The translations under genes were made by a program, and so were the position numbers. Below are positions 35,910 through 44,691 of a stretch of 64,000 nt of DNA, piece after piece. The notes beneath the pieces are model-generated. The model worked only from the letters and a program-made list of their open reading frames with translations. It did no database searches and was not told the origin of the DNA. Location of the stretch: positions 1 to 64,000 of the forward strand of contig CALKNK010000009.1 in the NCBI GenBank assembly GCA_938091165.1, given 5' to 3'. How positions within the stretch are numbered: the stretch's first letter is position 1; each line of letters opens with the position of its first letter. This DNA comes from an uncultured Ilumatobacter sp. (GTDB taxonomy: Bacteria; Actinomycetota; Acidimicrobiia; Acidimicrobiales; Ilumatobacteraceae).

Positions 35910-37171
35910 CAGCCGCTACCGCTTGCAGAAACCGCAATCACAACAACCACGATAACCAATGCCGCAAGCATCACCGCGATGAGAATCTTGACTTTGCTGT
36001 AGGGGCGAGAGCCGTGTACTTCGCCTGTAACGCCGTTGATGTACACCTGGAATGGCTTTTGCTCGTAGATAACGGTGAGAAGCCAGATCGGCAGCAGCAA
36101 GTGCTTGTATGTCATTTTGAGCCAACTGATGCTCATCGAGTTAATGTCCTGCTGGTCCCCACCGATGTCTTGACGAACGGTCTGCGTGATCGCTGCTTCC
36201 ATCTGTGCTGTCGCTTCCGGGAGGCATTCCTCGACGTCGAGGTCGTAGGTTCGGCGGAGGTGTCCAGCGGCATATTCCGCTGAGTACGGCTTTGCTGTCT
36301 CCGTCGGCCACGGCTCGAGTTTGGCGATGCGGTTGCGTTCAAATCCCTCGTTAGCGAAGACCGTGATGTCATCAAAGCTGTTGTTAACCGTACCGCTAGC
36401 GCGACGCCAGCTGGTGCGTGTCTCGGTTCGCCGGTTCTCACCAGAGCCAACCGTGACGGTGTAGTTATCTCCGCGGCGGCCTGTGTATTGCGTGCGGGCG
36501 TCAGCGTCGTACGTGAAGTACGCCATGTAGACGCTCGAAAACGCCCCCGTGCGCCCGTACGTCTTGAATTCGGTAGGCGCAAACCAGCGCCCACTAATCC
36601 ACTTTCCAATCAGCTCCTTGGCCTGCTTGTCATCGATGGAGAACGGCAGGACGCCATCGACCGGGAGGCGTTCGGGAGCGTCGTGCACGTCATCGAGCTG
36701 AATTGGCGTTGCGCAGTAAGGGCACTTTTCTGCGGTGAGCGACCCTGAGAACGTCGTGTTGCCGCCACAGTTTTGGCAGGTGATCTCCTTATCAATGTCG
36801 ATAAATGCCTGCTCGTGAGATTGTTTGTTCAACTGCAGGAGCCTGAGCGCCTCGCGTAAGTCTCTTTCGTCCACTCGTCCATCGTTTTCCATTAACTCAT
36901 GGGTATTGCCGCAATGCGCACACTTGAGAAATTGGCTACGAATGTCGAAGTGCAGCTCGCCGCCGCAGGACTCGCACGGATAGGTACGGCTTTCTTCGGT
37001 GAGGTGCCTCATCGCCATTGAATCTGCCGACGGGTCAATGTCGTCGGACACCTCCTTGGCGCGGGCCGGAGGTGGTGGTGGCGCTGGCGAAGATCCCGAA
37101 CTATCGGCCTCGGGAGGAGGGGGTGGTTGCGAAGTTGAAGGGATCGGCGGTGGAGGGTGCTGTTCACTCAT
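35909..37171 (-). CDS. Zinc-ribbon membrane protein (YdjG-like)
   Basis: With ATG 37171 the protein is 420 aa. After a Pro-rich N-terminus come two zinc ribbons: YPCESCGGELHFD...LKCAHCGNT and ITCQNCGGNT...EKCPYCATPI, TFIIB-like in spacing. A long soluble domain follows, and the C-terminus has hydrophobic segments (HLLLPIWLLTVIY and KILIAVMLAALVIVVVVIAV). This layout matches YdjG-type proteins that help recruit PspA-family proteins in Bacillus. It lies 10 bp after the SPFH gene and overlaps the next gene. Confidence 0.78.
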   Translation of the reverse strand: MSEQHPPPPIPSTSQPPPPPEADSSGSSPAPPPPPARAKEVSDDIDPSADSMAMRHLTEESRTYPCESCGGELHFDIRSQFLKCAHCGNTHELMENDGRVDERDLREALRLLQLNKQSHEQAFIDIDKEITCQNCGGNTTFSGSLTAEKCPYCATPIQLDDVHDAPERLPVDGVLPFSIDDKQAKELIGKWISGRWFAPTEFKTYGRTGAFSSVYMAYFTYDADARTQYTGRRGDNYTVTVGSGENRRTETRTSWRRASGTVNNSFDDITVFANEGFERNRIAKLEPWPTETAKPYSAEYAAGHLRRTYDLDVEECLPEATAQMEAAITQTVRQDIGGDQQDINSMSISWLKMTYKHLLLPIWLLTVIYEQKPFQVYINGVTGEVHGSRPYSKVKILIAVMLAALVIVVVVIAVSASGSG

Positions 37172-37181
37172 CGGCGGTCTG

Positions 37182-38390
37182 TCACCCGGCGGTAGGCGGT
37201 GGTGGTACTGGCGGGGGCGTTGCGTCGCGCGGCGGCATCGGCGGGGGAGCTGCAAACAGAGCCTGCAACTCGGGCACCGTCTGCGCCGCCGCCCATCCAG
37301 CCATGCCGTGGGACCAGACCAAGGTCTGTTCGGTGACTTGGCCGTTCCCAATTCCAACTTGCATTTGGGTCATGTTGTATGGCCCACCTGGCTGCCCCCC
37401 GTGATCAACGTGATACAACGCCTGGCCAGGCAGCGGTGGCGGCACCGGTGCTGCGGCCGGCGCAGGCCCTGGGTGTTGTTGCGGTGGCGCCACGTGCTGA
37501 TTCCCGACGATGCCGGGCATTGACTGAGCCATCTGGCCGGCCATGACTACGCCCATTCCCATTTGCATCATGTCGCCCATGACAGAGCCGCCTTCGTTCT
37601 CGGCGGCGGCAAGCATTGCATCGGCGGCTTGGGCCTGTTGGTACTTGTCAAGGTCAACGTTCTCAACGAAGCCGGATGCTTCGACTCCCTTGGCGACACC
37701 GCTAGTCATAGCCTGGGTAATCTCGTCGGGCAGCGAGATGTTCATTGTCATCTCTGAGATCTCGAGACCGAACTCGTCATCAACGCGTTCGTGTACGAAT
37801 TCGGCAAGTTTTGCAGACAGAGATACTTGCTGCCCTTGGAGGTCAATCGCCCCGAGGTTGGTCTCAAGGACCATGTCCGAAAATGCCATTGAGATGACTC
37901 TGCGGAGCAGCTCTGCGATCTCATCTGCCTCGACAGCAGAGTCAGTGCCGATCACTTCCTTTAGAAAGATCTCAACGTCGGAAATCTTGACGACGCAAAG
38001 ACCGTTTGCCCGGATCTGAACCATCTTGAAATCAGGGTCGCGTATTGTCACGGGCTGCGGAGTTCCCCAGCGTAGATCGGTGACTGGGCGAGTGTTGATG
38101 AAGTAAACCTCGCTTCGGAATGGGCTGTCAAAGCCGTGCTTCCAGCCCTGCAGAGTCGACAGAATTGGCAGGTTTTCGCTTTTGAGCTCGTAGTGGCCGG
38201 GCTCGAACTCATCGGCCAACGCACCGCGATAGACGAACACTGCCTTTTGGCCTTCGCGGACAATCAGCTGCGCACCGTTCTTTATCTCATTCTGATAGCG
38301 GGGAAAGCGCCATGCCAGTGTTGAGCGCGAATCATCAATCCACTCGATGATGTCAACAAGTTCGCCCTTGAGTTTGTCGAGAAGACCCAT
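37182..38390 (-). CDS. SPFH-domain protein with C-terminal GYF_2 domain (YdjI-like)
   Basis: A 402-residue protein of the virion-core/SPFH type (YdjI-like): an N-terminal SPFH region (AQLIVREGQKAVFVYRG ... FDSPFRSEVYFINTRPVTD), then coiled coil, a Met/Gly/Gln-rich stretch, a Pro-rich linker, and a GYF_2/DUF4339 module (ALYHVDHGGQPGGPYNMTQM ... WAAAQTVPELQALF) that often binds Pro-rich partners. It heads a three-gene operon with the zinc-ribbon and coiled-coil proteins. The next protein's Pro-rich N-terminus could be its ligand, which is inference. Confidence 0.85.
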   Translation of the reverse strand: MGLLDKLKGELVDIIEWIDDSRSTLAWRFPRYQNEIKNGAQLIVREGQKAVFVYRGALADEFEPGHYELKSENLPILSTLQGWKHGFDSPFRSEVYFINTRPVTDLRWGTPQPVTIRDPDFKMVQIRANGLCVVKISDVEIFLKEVIGTDSAVEADEIAELLRRVISMAFSDMVLETNLGAIDLQGQQVSLSAKLAEFVHERVDDEFGLEISEMTMNISLPDEITQAMTSGVAKGVEASGFVENVDLDKYQQAQAADAMLAAAENEGGSVMGDMMQMGMGVVMAGQMAQSMPGIVGNQHVAPPQQHPGPAPAAAPVPPPLPGQALYHVDHGGQPGGPYNMTQMQVGIGNGQVTEQTLVWSHGMAGWAAAQTVPELQALFAAPPPMPPRDATPPPVPPPPTAG

Positions 38391-38536
38391 GTCAGGCCAG
38401 CCTTTCGTCTATCCGTGAGGTTCGCAACTCACCATAGATGACCGATGCAAACCATGCCGCTGTCCGTCGTCGATCCAGTAAGCGCCAAGAGTGTGACGTG
38501 GTCACAGCCAAACGCAGAAGCCGGGTTCGGACCTCC

Positions 38537-38553
38537 CGACAACAATGTTGTCG
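38537..38553. promoter_or_regulatory. 17-bp palindrome upstream of SPFH operon
   Basis: CGACAACAATGTTGTCG is a perfect 8-bp inverted repeat around a central A, about 147 bp upstream of the SPFH start in non-coding DNA. Its size and symmetry suit a dimeric repressor site; the regulator is unknown. Confidence 0.4.
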
Positions 38554-38596
38554 CAGGTTCAGAAAAGATAGGAACCAACGCACAAACTTCAGCGGG

Positions 38597-40261
38597 TCAG
38601 CCCTGAGCGATCGACTTGGCCCATCGATAGTCCGCTTTCCCGCTCGGAGATCGAACGATTTCACTTACTCGCACAAATGCCTTTGGCAGCTTGTAGTGGG
38701 CAATGTGTCGGGCGGCCTCGGACAGTAGATCGGAGTCGTCAACATTATGACCCGAACGGATTCGAACCACGGCAACCACCTCGCTGCCCCACCGCTCGCT
38801 TGGCCGCCCGGCAACCACGCAGTCATACACCCCGGGATGGGCCTTAATAGCGGCTTCAACCTCCTCGGCGAAGATTTTCTCACCGCCTGAGTTGATCGTC
38901 ACCGAATCGCGACCAAATAGCTCGACCATGAAGTCGTCGGGATGGTCATCGACAAATCGGGCTCGGTCACCGGGCACTGCGTAACGTTTACCGGCGATTG
39001 TTGGGTACGTGTGAGCGGTCTTGTCTGCGTCGCCGAGGTAGCCGAGCGCAAGCCGGCCGGTCTTAGCCAGCCACCCAGTGGCGGTGTCAGTGGATGACAA
39101 CACGGCATCAAGATCGGGTGAGAGGATCACATTGCCACTCGTCAACTCGAAGGTGCCCGTCGAGGCGTTGCCGCCTGCGGACACATGAGATACCTGGCCG
39201 CCAGCCTCAGATGACCCGAGCCCATCAACGATCATCACCGTGGGAAGATGCTCGAGGAACTCAACCTTTAAATTGGAAGAAAGAGCGGCACCGCCTGACA
39301 GTAAAACTGTCAGCGATTCGAGGTCGTACGGTTTGAGCCCCGTTGGGTTTGCGAGTTCGTCCAGCAACGGACGAGCGAATGCGTCGCCGACGATCAACAG
39401 AAAGTTGACACGCTCGCTCTGGACGAGCGTCCAGATGTCAACTGGATCAAGTCGTTCCGGAATTGACTGCACAAAGATCGTGCCGCCACCCAACCAGGTC
39501 CGAAAACTCATCCAATGTCCCGCCCCGTGCATGAACGGAGGCGCAAGCAGTGCCTGAAGACCAGTGTTCGCCTCAGCGACGAACCCGGCAACAGTTGTTG
39601 CTGTGGGCGAACCCCCAAAACACTCGACCATTGCGTCACCGTTTCGCCACATAACGCCTTTCGGCATCCCGGTAGTACCGCCCGTGTAAAGCAGGTATAG
39701 GTCGTCAGCACTCCATTCGACATCTGGACGATCTGGTGATGCTGTGGCCAACGCGTCCTCGTACCAGACAGCACCGGGAAGCAAGTCATTCCCGGAATCG
39801 TCAGGAACCTGGAGGATTACGCCAAGGTTCGGAAGGCCGGGCAGTACTGCGGCAAGTACGGGTGCGAATTGGCTATGCATGACGATCGCGCTCGCGTTGG
39901 CATCGTCAAGCAGGTATCGCAATTCTTCGGCGACGTACCGATAGTTGATGTTGAACGGCGCAACGCGCGCTTTCATTGCACCCAACATCACTTCGAGGTA
40001 TTCGTTTCCGTTATGGAGATAGACGCCAATGTGGTCCTGGCCGCTCAGGTGGCTGTCGAGATCGCTTCGTTCGGTGTGGCAACCGAGACCCCGATCGAGG
40101 AGCGCATTCGCCAGTCGCCGGGTGCGCTTAGTCACCTCACCCCAAGTGAAACGACGATTGCGGAAGACAAGGCATAAATCGTCGAGCCGGGTCGCCGCAA
40201 TTGCCTCGTGGACTTCAGCAAGGCCGACGTCGGTTCGTGAAATGGATTGGGCGTCTTGCAT
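38597..40261 (-). CDS. Acyl-CoA synthetase (AMP-forming, FadD-type)
   Basis: A 554-residue AMP-forming ligase, using ATG 40261. Motifs: LYLLYTGGTTGMPKGVMW (P-loop), ESLTVLLSGGAALSSNLK, and FGRDSVTINSGGEKIFAEEVEAAIKAHPGV with a C-terminal Lys in SPSGKADYRWAK. Actinobacterial proteins of this type activate fatty or steroid-derived acids to CoA thioesters. It lies 11 bp downstream of a MaoC hydratase on the same strand, which suggests a shared acyl-CoA pathway. Confidence 0.85.
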   Translation of the reverse strand: MQDAQSISRTDVGLAEVHEAIAATRLDDLCLVFRNRRFTWGEVTKRTRRLANALLDRGLGCHTERSDLDSHLSGQDHIGVYLHNGNEYLEVMLGAMKARVAPFNINYRYVAEELRYLLDDANASAIVMHSQFAPVLAAVLPGLPNLGVILQVPDDSGNDLLPGAVWYEDALATASPDRPDVEWSADDLYLLYTGGTTGMPKGVMWRNGDAMVECFGGSPTATTVAGFVAEANTGLQALLAPPFMHGAGHWMSFRTWLGGGTIFVQSIPERLDPVDIWTLVQSERVNFLLIVGDAFARPLLDELANPTGLKPYDLESLTVLLSGGAALSSNLKVEFLEHLPTVMIVDGLGSSEAGGQVSHVSAGGNASTGTFELTSGNVILSPDLDAVLSSTDTATGWLAKTGRLALGYLGDADKTAHTYPTIAGKRYAVPGDRARFVDDHPDDFMVELFGRDSVTINSGGEKIFAEEVEAAIKAHPGVYDCVVAGRPSERWGSEVVAVVRIRSGHNVDDSDLLSEAARHIAHYKLPKAFVRVSEIVRSPSGKADYRWAKSIAQG

Positions 40262-40272
40262 GGACGTCTTGC

Positions 40273-40728
40273 TCAGACGTAGTAGCGGAAGATGACTTCC
40301 GCAACACATGAGGGTTTCTGGGCACCTTCACATTCGAATACGAACTGCTGCGTTACTTGAGCACCGCCCGGGATGTCGTCGACGGAATTGAGGGTGATGC
40401 CGAGCCGAACCCGGGCGCCAACGGGAACCGGCGACGGGAATCGGATTTTGCCGGCCCCATAGTTGACTCCCATCGCAATGCCCGAGACTCCGAAGATCTG
40501 TGGAGACAACATAGGGCCCAGCGACAAAGTCAGGTAACCGTGAGCGATCGGGCCGCCAAACGGCCCGGCCGCGGCGCGTGCAACGTCGATGTGAATCCAC
40601 TGGTGGTCGCCGGTTGCCTCGGCGAACTGTTGAACCTGTTCCTGGGTGATCTCCGTGTAGGAAGACCAGCCAAGATGCTCGCCGACGAGGGACTTCATTT
40701 CATCGATGCCGTTGATGATGCGCGTCAC
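40273..40728 (-). CDS. MaoC-family enoyl-CoA hydratase
   Basis: A single hot-dog-fold domain of 151 aa with the hydratase motif FAEATGDHQWIHIDVARAAAGPFGGPIAHGYLTLSL, containing the catalytic Asp and His. NodN-like proteins share it. GTG 40728 is preferred because the frame further upstream runs into era; ATG 40698 is an alternative. It probably hydrates trans-2-enoyl-CoA with the neighbouring acyl-CoA synthetase. Confidence 0.86.
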   Translation of the reverse strand: MTRIINGIDEMKSLVGEHLGWSSYTEITQEQVQQFAEATGDHQWIHIDVARAAAGPFGGPIAHGYLTLSLGPMLSPQIFGVSGIAMGVNYGAGKIRFPSPVPVGARVRLGITLNSVDDIPGGAQVTQQFVFECEGAQKPSCVAEVIFRYYV

Positions 40729-40754
40729 AGAACAGAGGTTGGCAGAATGGTTGT

Positions 40755-41642
40755 GTGACCGACGAAACGACCAGCTCTGACGCACCACAGAATCTGGACG
40801 GCCACACGTCGGGCTTCGTTACTTTCGTCGGGCGTCCCAACGTTGGGAAATCGTCGTTAGTGAACGCCATCTGTGGCCGCAAGATCAGCATCGTCTCCGA
40901 TAAGCCTCAGACCACGCGGCATCGCATCATGGGTGTGCTGACAACGCCGTCAAGCCAACTGGTGTTTGTTGATACGCCGGGGTTGCACAAGCCAGTGACT
41001 GCGCTTGGAGAGCGAGTAAACGCAACGGCGCTTGACAGTGCGAAAGACGTTGACGCAACGTGTTTGGTGCTCGATGCGACAATGAAATTTGGCAAAGGGG
41101 ACAGGTGGGTAGCCGATCATCTCGACATATCCGCCTCGACAGTCATTGTAAACAAAACCGATATTGCTCAACCTCAGCAGGTGCTGGCAATGCTGGAGGC
41201 GGCCAGCAAATTAGACGCGAAGGAGTACTTCCCGGTTTCGGCTAAGACAGGGGAGGGTCTGGGGCCTCTTGTTGATCATCTTGCCGGCATGCTTCCTCAA
41301 GGACCGAAGTACTTCCCCAACGACGAGATCTCAGATCTGCCCGAGGAGCGTTGGGTTGCGGAGCTCGTTCGGGAGCAACTGCTCGCCGTGACCCACGATG
41401 AACTGCCGTATTCGATCGCAACAGAAGTGGCCGAATGGGAATGGCCTCGGATCCGCGTCAACATTCTCGTTGAACGGGATAGCCAAAAAGGAATGGTTAT
41501 TGGCAAAGGTGGAGCCATTTTGAAGCGTGTTGGTGAGCTCGCCCGTAAGCAAATGCCAGAGGGTGTCTACCTTGAACTGAGGGTGAAGGTCGATAAAGAT
41601 TGGCAGCGCAAACCTGAACGCGTCGAGCGACTCGGGTACTAG
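40755..41642 (+). CDS. era: Era, ribosome-assembly GTPase
   Basis: Era binds 16S rRNA during 30S maturation. The 295-residue protein has G1 GRPNVGKSS (26-34), G3 DTPGLHKP and G4 NKTD, then the C-terminal KH domain (VIGKGGAILKRVGELARKQM). GTG 40755 is divergent from the MaoC gene with 26 bp between starts. Its stop lies 10 bp from the convergent GerMN lipoprotein end. Confidence 0.95.
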   Translation: MTDETTSSDAPQNLDGHTSGFVTFVGRPNVGKSSLVNAICGRKISIVSDKPQTTRHRIMGVLTTPSSQLVFVDTPGLHKPVTALGERVNATALDSAKDVDATCLVLDATMKFGKGDRWVADHLDISASTVIVNKTDIAQPQQVLAMLEAASKLDAKEYFPVSAKTGEGLGPLVDHLAGMLPQGPKYFPNDEISDLPEERWVAELVREQLLAVTHDELPYSIATEVAEWEWPRIRVNILVERDSQKGMVIGKGGAILKRVGELARKQMPEGVYLELRVKVDKDWQRKPERVERLGY

Positions 41643-41652
41643 CCGGGACCGC

Positions 41653-42384
41653 CTACTGCGGAACGCTAGTCGTGACATTGACCGGACCGACCGGGTCGCT
41701 GGGCGTTCCGTTCGGCGAGCTAGGAGTTCCCAGAAGTCGGTCAAAGTCGTCCACAGAGGCAGCTTCCTGAGATCCGCTATCTGTCGGGATCAACACGATT
41801 TGACCGTCAATAGTAAAGGAGACCTGACCCACGGCCGGCGTATTCTGGAGCAGCGTTACAACAATCTGGGCCAACGCCTCGCGCTGATTGCGCAGGGCGA
41901 TTGCATCAAACTCCTCGCCGTCCAGCTCGACTTGGATAATTCCACTTTCGCTGGTCGGTGTGCCGACGATAAGGCCAGGCTCGACAAACGATTGCAACCG
42001 CCTACCGACGCTGTCGTCGGGAGGGCCGTCCTCGAGCAAAACAATGAGTTCGTTGAGCCCGTACGACGGATCGACTTCGGATGTCGCAGGAGAAAGTAGT
42101 CCGCGACTGATGAAGTAGACCGTGACCATCGCGGCAGGCGGGGGTGGGTCAGTGACGAGCACCGTCGAGGTGGTTTCCAACACCGAGTCAGGGGTCTGCG
42201 GTGCCAGTGTCGTCGTTGTCGTGGTTGTCGTTGTCGTTGTCGTTGGATCGTTCAATCCGCCGAGCACGTCACCGTCGATAGCTTTAAAGGTGGAATCGCC
42301 GGTCGGCACTCCGCATGAGACGGCGATGACCGCCAACCCTTGAGCGGCAAGAACTGCGATTAAGGGACGCGTCGAAACCTTCAT
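41653..42384 (-). CDS. GerMN-domain lipoprotein
   Basis: A 243-residue lipoprotein: signal peptide ending IAVSC (Cys24), a Thr-rich linker with twelve consecutive Thr, then a GerMN domain (VTVYFISRGLLSPATSEV ... VVTLLQNTPAVGQVSFTIDG). The ATG overlaps the stop of the sensor kinase gene (ATGA). In actinobacteria the lipoprotein LpqB, also GerMN-containing, follows mtrB and modulates that kinase; this shorter protein lacks LpqB's beta-propeller part but sits in the same place. Confidence 0.82.
   Translation of the reverse strand: MKVSTRPLIAVLAAQGLAVIAVSCGVPTGDSTFKAIDGDVLGGLNDPTTTTTTTTTTTTLAPQTPDSVLETTSTVLVTDPPPPAAMVTVYFISRGLLSPATSEVDPSYGLNELIVLLEDGPPDDSVGRRLQSFVEPGLIVGTPTSESGIIQVELDGEEFDAIALRNQREALAQIVVTLLQNTPAVGQVSFTIDGQIVLIPTDSGSQEAASVDDFDRLLGTPSSPNGTPSDPVGPVNVTTSVPQ
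42209..42244. repeat. Imperfect GTCGTT repeat encoding poly-Thr
   Basis: About six hexamer units (GTCGTT and near variants on the + strand) inside the GerMN lipoprotein gene encode twelve Thr codons. Such tracts can change length by slippage in whole codons, which would alter the linker but not the frame. Confidence 0.6.
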
Positions 42385-43763
42385 GTCGCCACCGATACCG
42401 GAAATTCGACAACAAAGCGAGCGCCGCCGAACTTGCCGTCTTCCACCCAGGCCTGGCCGCCCATTGCGGAGCTGTGTTCTGCGACCAAGGCAAGCCCGAG
42501 TCCAGTGCCGATTCGGTGTCGAGCAGCGCTTCCTCGAGCGAAACGCTCGAAAATTCGTTCGCGTTCTCCCTGAGCAACACCAGGGCCATCGTCGATGACA
42601 GCAATGCGGATACGTTTGTTTCGGATAGACTCAAGCTGAATTTCGACAGCTCCTCCTCCGTGATTTTTGGCGTTGTCGATCAGATTGCCGACGATTCGTT
42701 CGAAGCGCACCTTGTCGATTGACACCTCGCGTCGAGTGCGCGGTGCAACATTGATCGGCACATCTGGAGCACCGTACCGCGCAGCTATTCGATGGGTGAG
42801 GTCGACGATGTCGAGGCGCTCAAAGTTCATGTCAGTAGCGCCGGCGTCGAGCCGTGAGAGTTCGAGAAGGTCAATCACCATGCTGTCGAATCGTCGCACC
42901 TGACCGACGACGACGTCGAGCGCCTGACGAGTTCGCTCCGGAACTTCCTCCCGACGGCCGTCCAATACTTCAACAGCCGCAGTCAGAGCAGTGATCGGTG
43001 ATCGAAGTTCATGGCTGACGTCGGAGGCAAACCGGGCCTCTCGTTCGATGCGTGTCTGTACTGCGTCAGCCATATCGTTGAATGAGCCGGCTAGACGGTC
43101 AAGGTCGGGGTCGGACTCTTCAACTAGTCGGGTGTCCAGCCCACCCGATGCAATGTCTTCGGCTGCATCCGCAACGCGGCTGAGGGGGCGGAGCAGCCGG
43201 CGGCTTGTCGAGAAACCGAATAGGGAGGCCAGTACCAGGCCGCCGAGGCCGCCAAGAGCTAGTGCGGTCAAGATTGAACGCAGTGTGCGCTCGGTGTCAC
43301 GGAGAGGGAATGCTTCGAAATATGCCGCGTCATGAGCGCCGATGTACAGACCGACGACGACGTAGTCCTCTCCGTTGATCGTGGCGTATTGACGCCCATT
43401 GCCCCCGTTTTGAACGATGTCGACTAGGCCCGCTGGGTAGTCGTCGATCCGAACACGAGTGTCTGAACCGGCGATCTGAGTTGCCGTTTCAGCAGCGAGA
43501 AGGCTGGCGAATCCGTCATCGTCTGTGCGGAGATCGGTGTCGAAAAAGCTGCCAATTTGGCCCGGCGCAGCTGTGTACTCCTCGCGAACCTGGCTCGCAT
43601 TGACGATTGCTTGATCGCGTGCCGAAGAATCTTCTCGGGCCAGAAGGTTGCTCCGCGCAAAACCGTAAGTAACTCCGATCAGAAGCGATCCAGCGAAAAG
43701 CGCAATGAGTGCGAAGAACAGGGTGACGCGGGTGCGAAGGCGGAAAGAGCGTTGCCTGGCCAC
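42381..43763 (-). CDS. Sensor histidine kinase (MtrB-like)
   Basis: The 460-residue kinase (GTG 43763; no clear ribosome site) has two membrane helices flanking an extracytoplasmic sensor domain (about 15-35 and 165-190), a HAMP domain (RRLLRPLSRVADAAEDIASG), the phospho-acceptor His in FASDVSHELRSP, N-box NLIDNAKNHG, G1 DDGPGV and G2 GTGLGLAL. It is cotranscribed with the GerMN lipoprotein and divergent from an OmpR-type regulator, its probable partner. The kinase-lipoprotein pair resembles mtrB-lpqB. Confidence 0.88.
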   Translation of the reverse strand: MARQRSFRLRTRVTLFFALIALFAGSLLIGVTYGFARSNLLAREDSSARDQAIVNASQVREEYTAAPGQIGSFFDTDLRTDDDGFASLLAAETATQIAGSDTRVRIDDYPAGLVDIVQNGGNGRQYATINGEDYVVVGLYIGAHDAAYFEAFPLRDTERTLRSILTALALGGLGGLVLASLFGFSTSRRLLRPLSRVADAAEDIASGGLDTRLVEESDPDLDRLAGSFNDMADAVQTRIEREARFASDVSHELRSPITALTAAVEVLDGRREEVPERTRQALDVVVGQVRRFDSMVIDLLELSRLDAGATDMNFERLDIVDLTHRIAARYGAPDVPINVAPRTRREVSIDKVRFERIVGNLIDNAKNHGGGAVEIQLESIRNKRIRIAVIDDGPGVAQGERERIFERFARGSAARHRIGTGLGLALVAEHSSAMGGQAWVEDGKFGGARFVVEFPVSVAT

Positions 43764-43819
43764 AAACAAAGTTTTACAGGGTCGCCGGGCAGAAATGGTA
43801 CGAGAGTCCTTATTCACCC

Positions 43820-43866
43820 GCTGCCGGTGAGACACCAGGGGGAGGACGGTGTCTCACCGGGGCAGC
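43820..43866. promoter_or_regulatory. Strong inverted repeat between divergent kinase and regulator
   Basis: GCTGCCGGTGAGACACC (43820-43836) and GGTGTCTCACCGGGGCAGC (43848-43866) form an 11-bp perfect stem plus 6 bp beyond a 2-nt bulge, with an 11-nt loop. It lies in the 238-bp non-coding gap, 57 bp upstream of the kinase start and about 135 bp upstream of the regulator. No T-run follows on either side, so an operator is more likely than a terminator. Confidence 0.5.
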
Positions 43867-44001
43867 GTGAACACCGATAATGATGCACTTCATGTGTGAC
43901 GGATCTATTCGGGATGTGTGCGATTTCTGTAACAAAAGTCGACTACGTGAAAACCTGGTCTGACCTCGGGGAACGTAACGCCGTGTAGTGTCTAAACGCA
44001 C

Positions 44002-44688
44002 ATGGAATCGTTGCTGTTCATCGAAGACGACGACGCGATTCGGTTGGCGCTATCTCTCGCTCTTGAAGACGAGGGTTACTCGGTCCGCCAAGCTGCAAAT
44101 GGCACGGATGGCCTGGCAGCGTTCGAGGAGGAATCTACTGATTTAGTCCTGCTCGACCTCCGCCTGCCCGACATGTCGGGCTTTGAGGTCTGCCGAGCGT
44201 TGCGATTGAAGAGCATTGTCCCGATCATTATCATCACCGCCCAGACCGACACCGTCGACATGGTGGCTGGGCTCGAAGCGGGCGCCGATGACTACGTGAC
44301 TAAACCGGTGATTCCGAAGGAACTGGCAGCACGCATTCGAGCGTTGCTCCGCCGCGTGCACCTGCAAGGCGCGTCAACGGCGTCTGCTGCCTCGCTCTTT
44401 GGCGAAATCGAGTTGCAGCGGGAGCAAGGCATTGTCTTGAGGGGAGGCGTCGAGCTCAGCCTCACGAAGACGGAGTTTCGATTGCTGTGCGAGTTTGCCG
44501 ATCATGCTGGCGCTGTGCTCTCCCGCGATCAACTTCTCGAGCGTGTCTGGGGGTACGAATACCTGGGTGACTCGCGCTTAGTCGACGCGCACGTTCGGCG
44601 ACTGCGCGTCAAAGTTGAAGAGCATCCCGATGATCCGAAGCTGATCGTCACCGCCCGGGGCGTCGGCTATCGGCTCATCAAGAACTGA
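44002..44688 (+). CDS. OmpR-family response regulator (MtrA-like)
   Basis: A 228-residue regulator: receiver domain with the acidic pocket FIEDDD, phospho-acceptor Asp52 in VLLDLRLPDMSG, and Lys101 in DDYVTKP; then a winged-helix domain with LSLTKTEFRLLCEFADHAG and DSRLVDAHVRRLRVKVEEHPDDP. It is divergent from the kinase rather than in one operon with it. Its stop is 3 bp from the convergent acyl-CoA synthetase gene. Confidence 0.9.
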   Translation: MESLLFIEDDDAIRLALSLALEDEGYSVRQAANGTDGLAAFEEESTDLVLLDLRLPDMSGFEVCRALRLKSIVPIIIITAQTDTVDMVAGLEAGADDYVTKPVIPKELAARIRALLRRVHLQGASTASAASLFGEIELQREQGIVLRGGVELSLTKTEFRLLCEFADHAGAVLSRDQLLERVWGYEYLGDSRLVDAHVRRLRVKVEEHPDDPKLIVTARGVGYRLIKN

Positions 44689-44691
44689 TTG

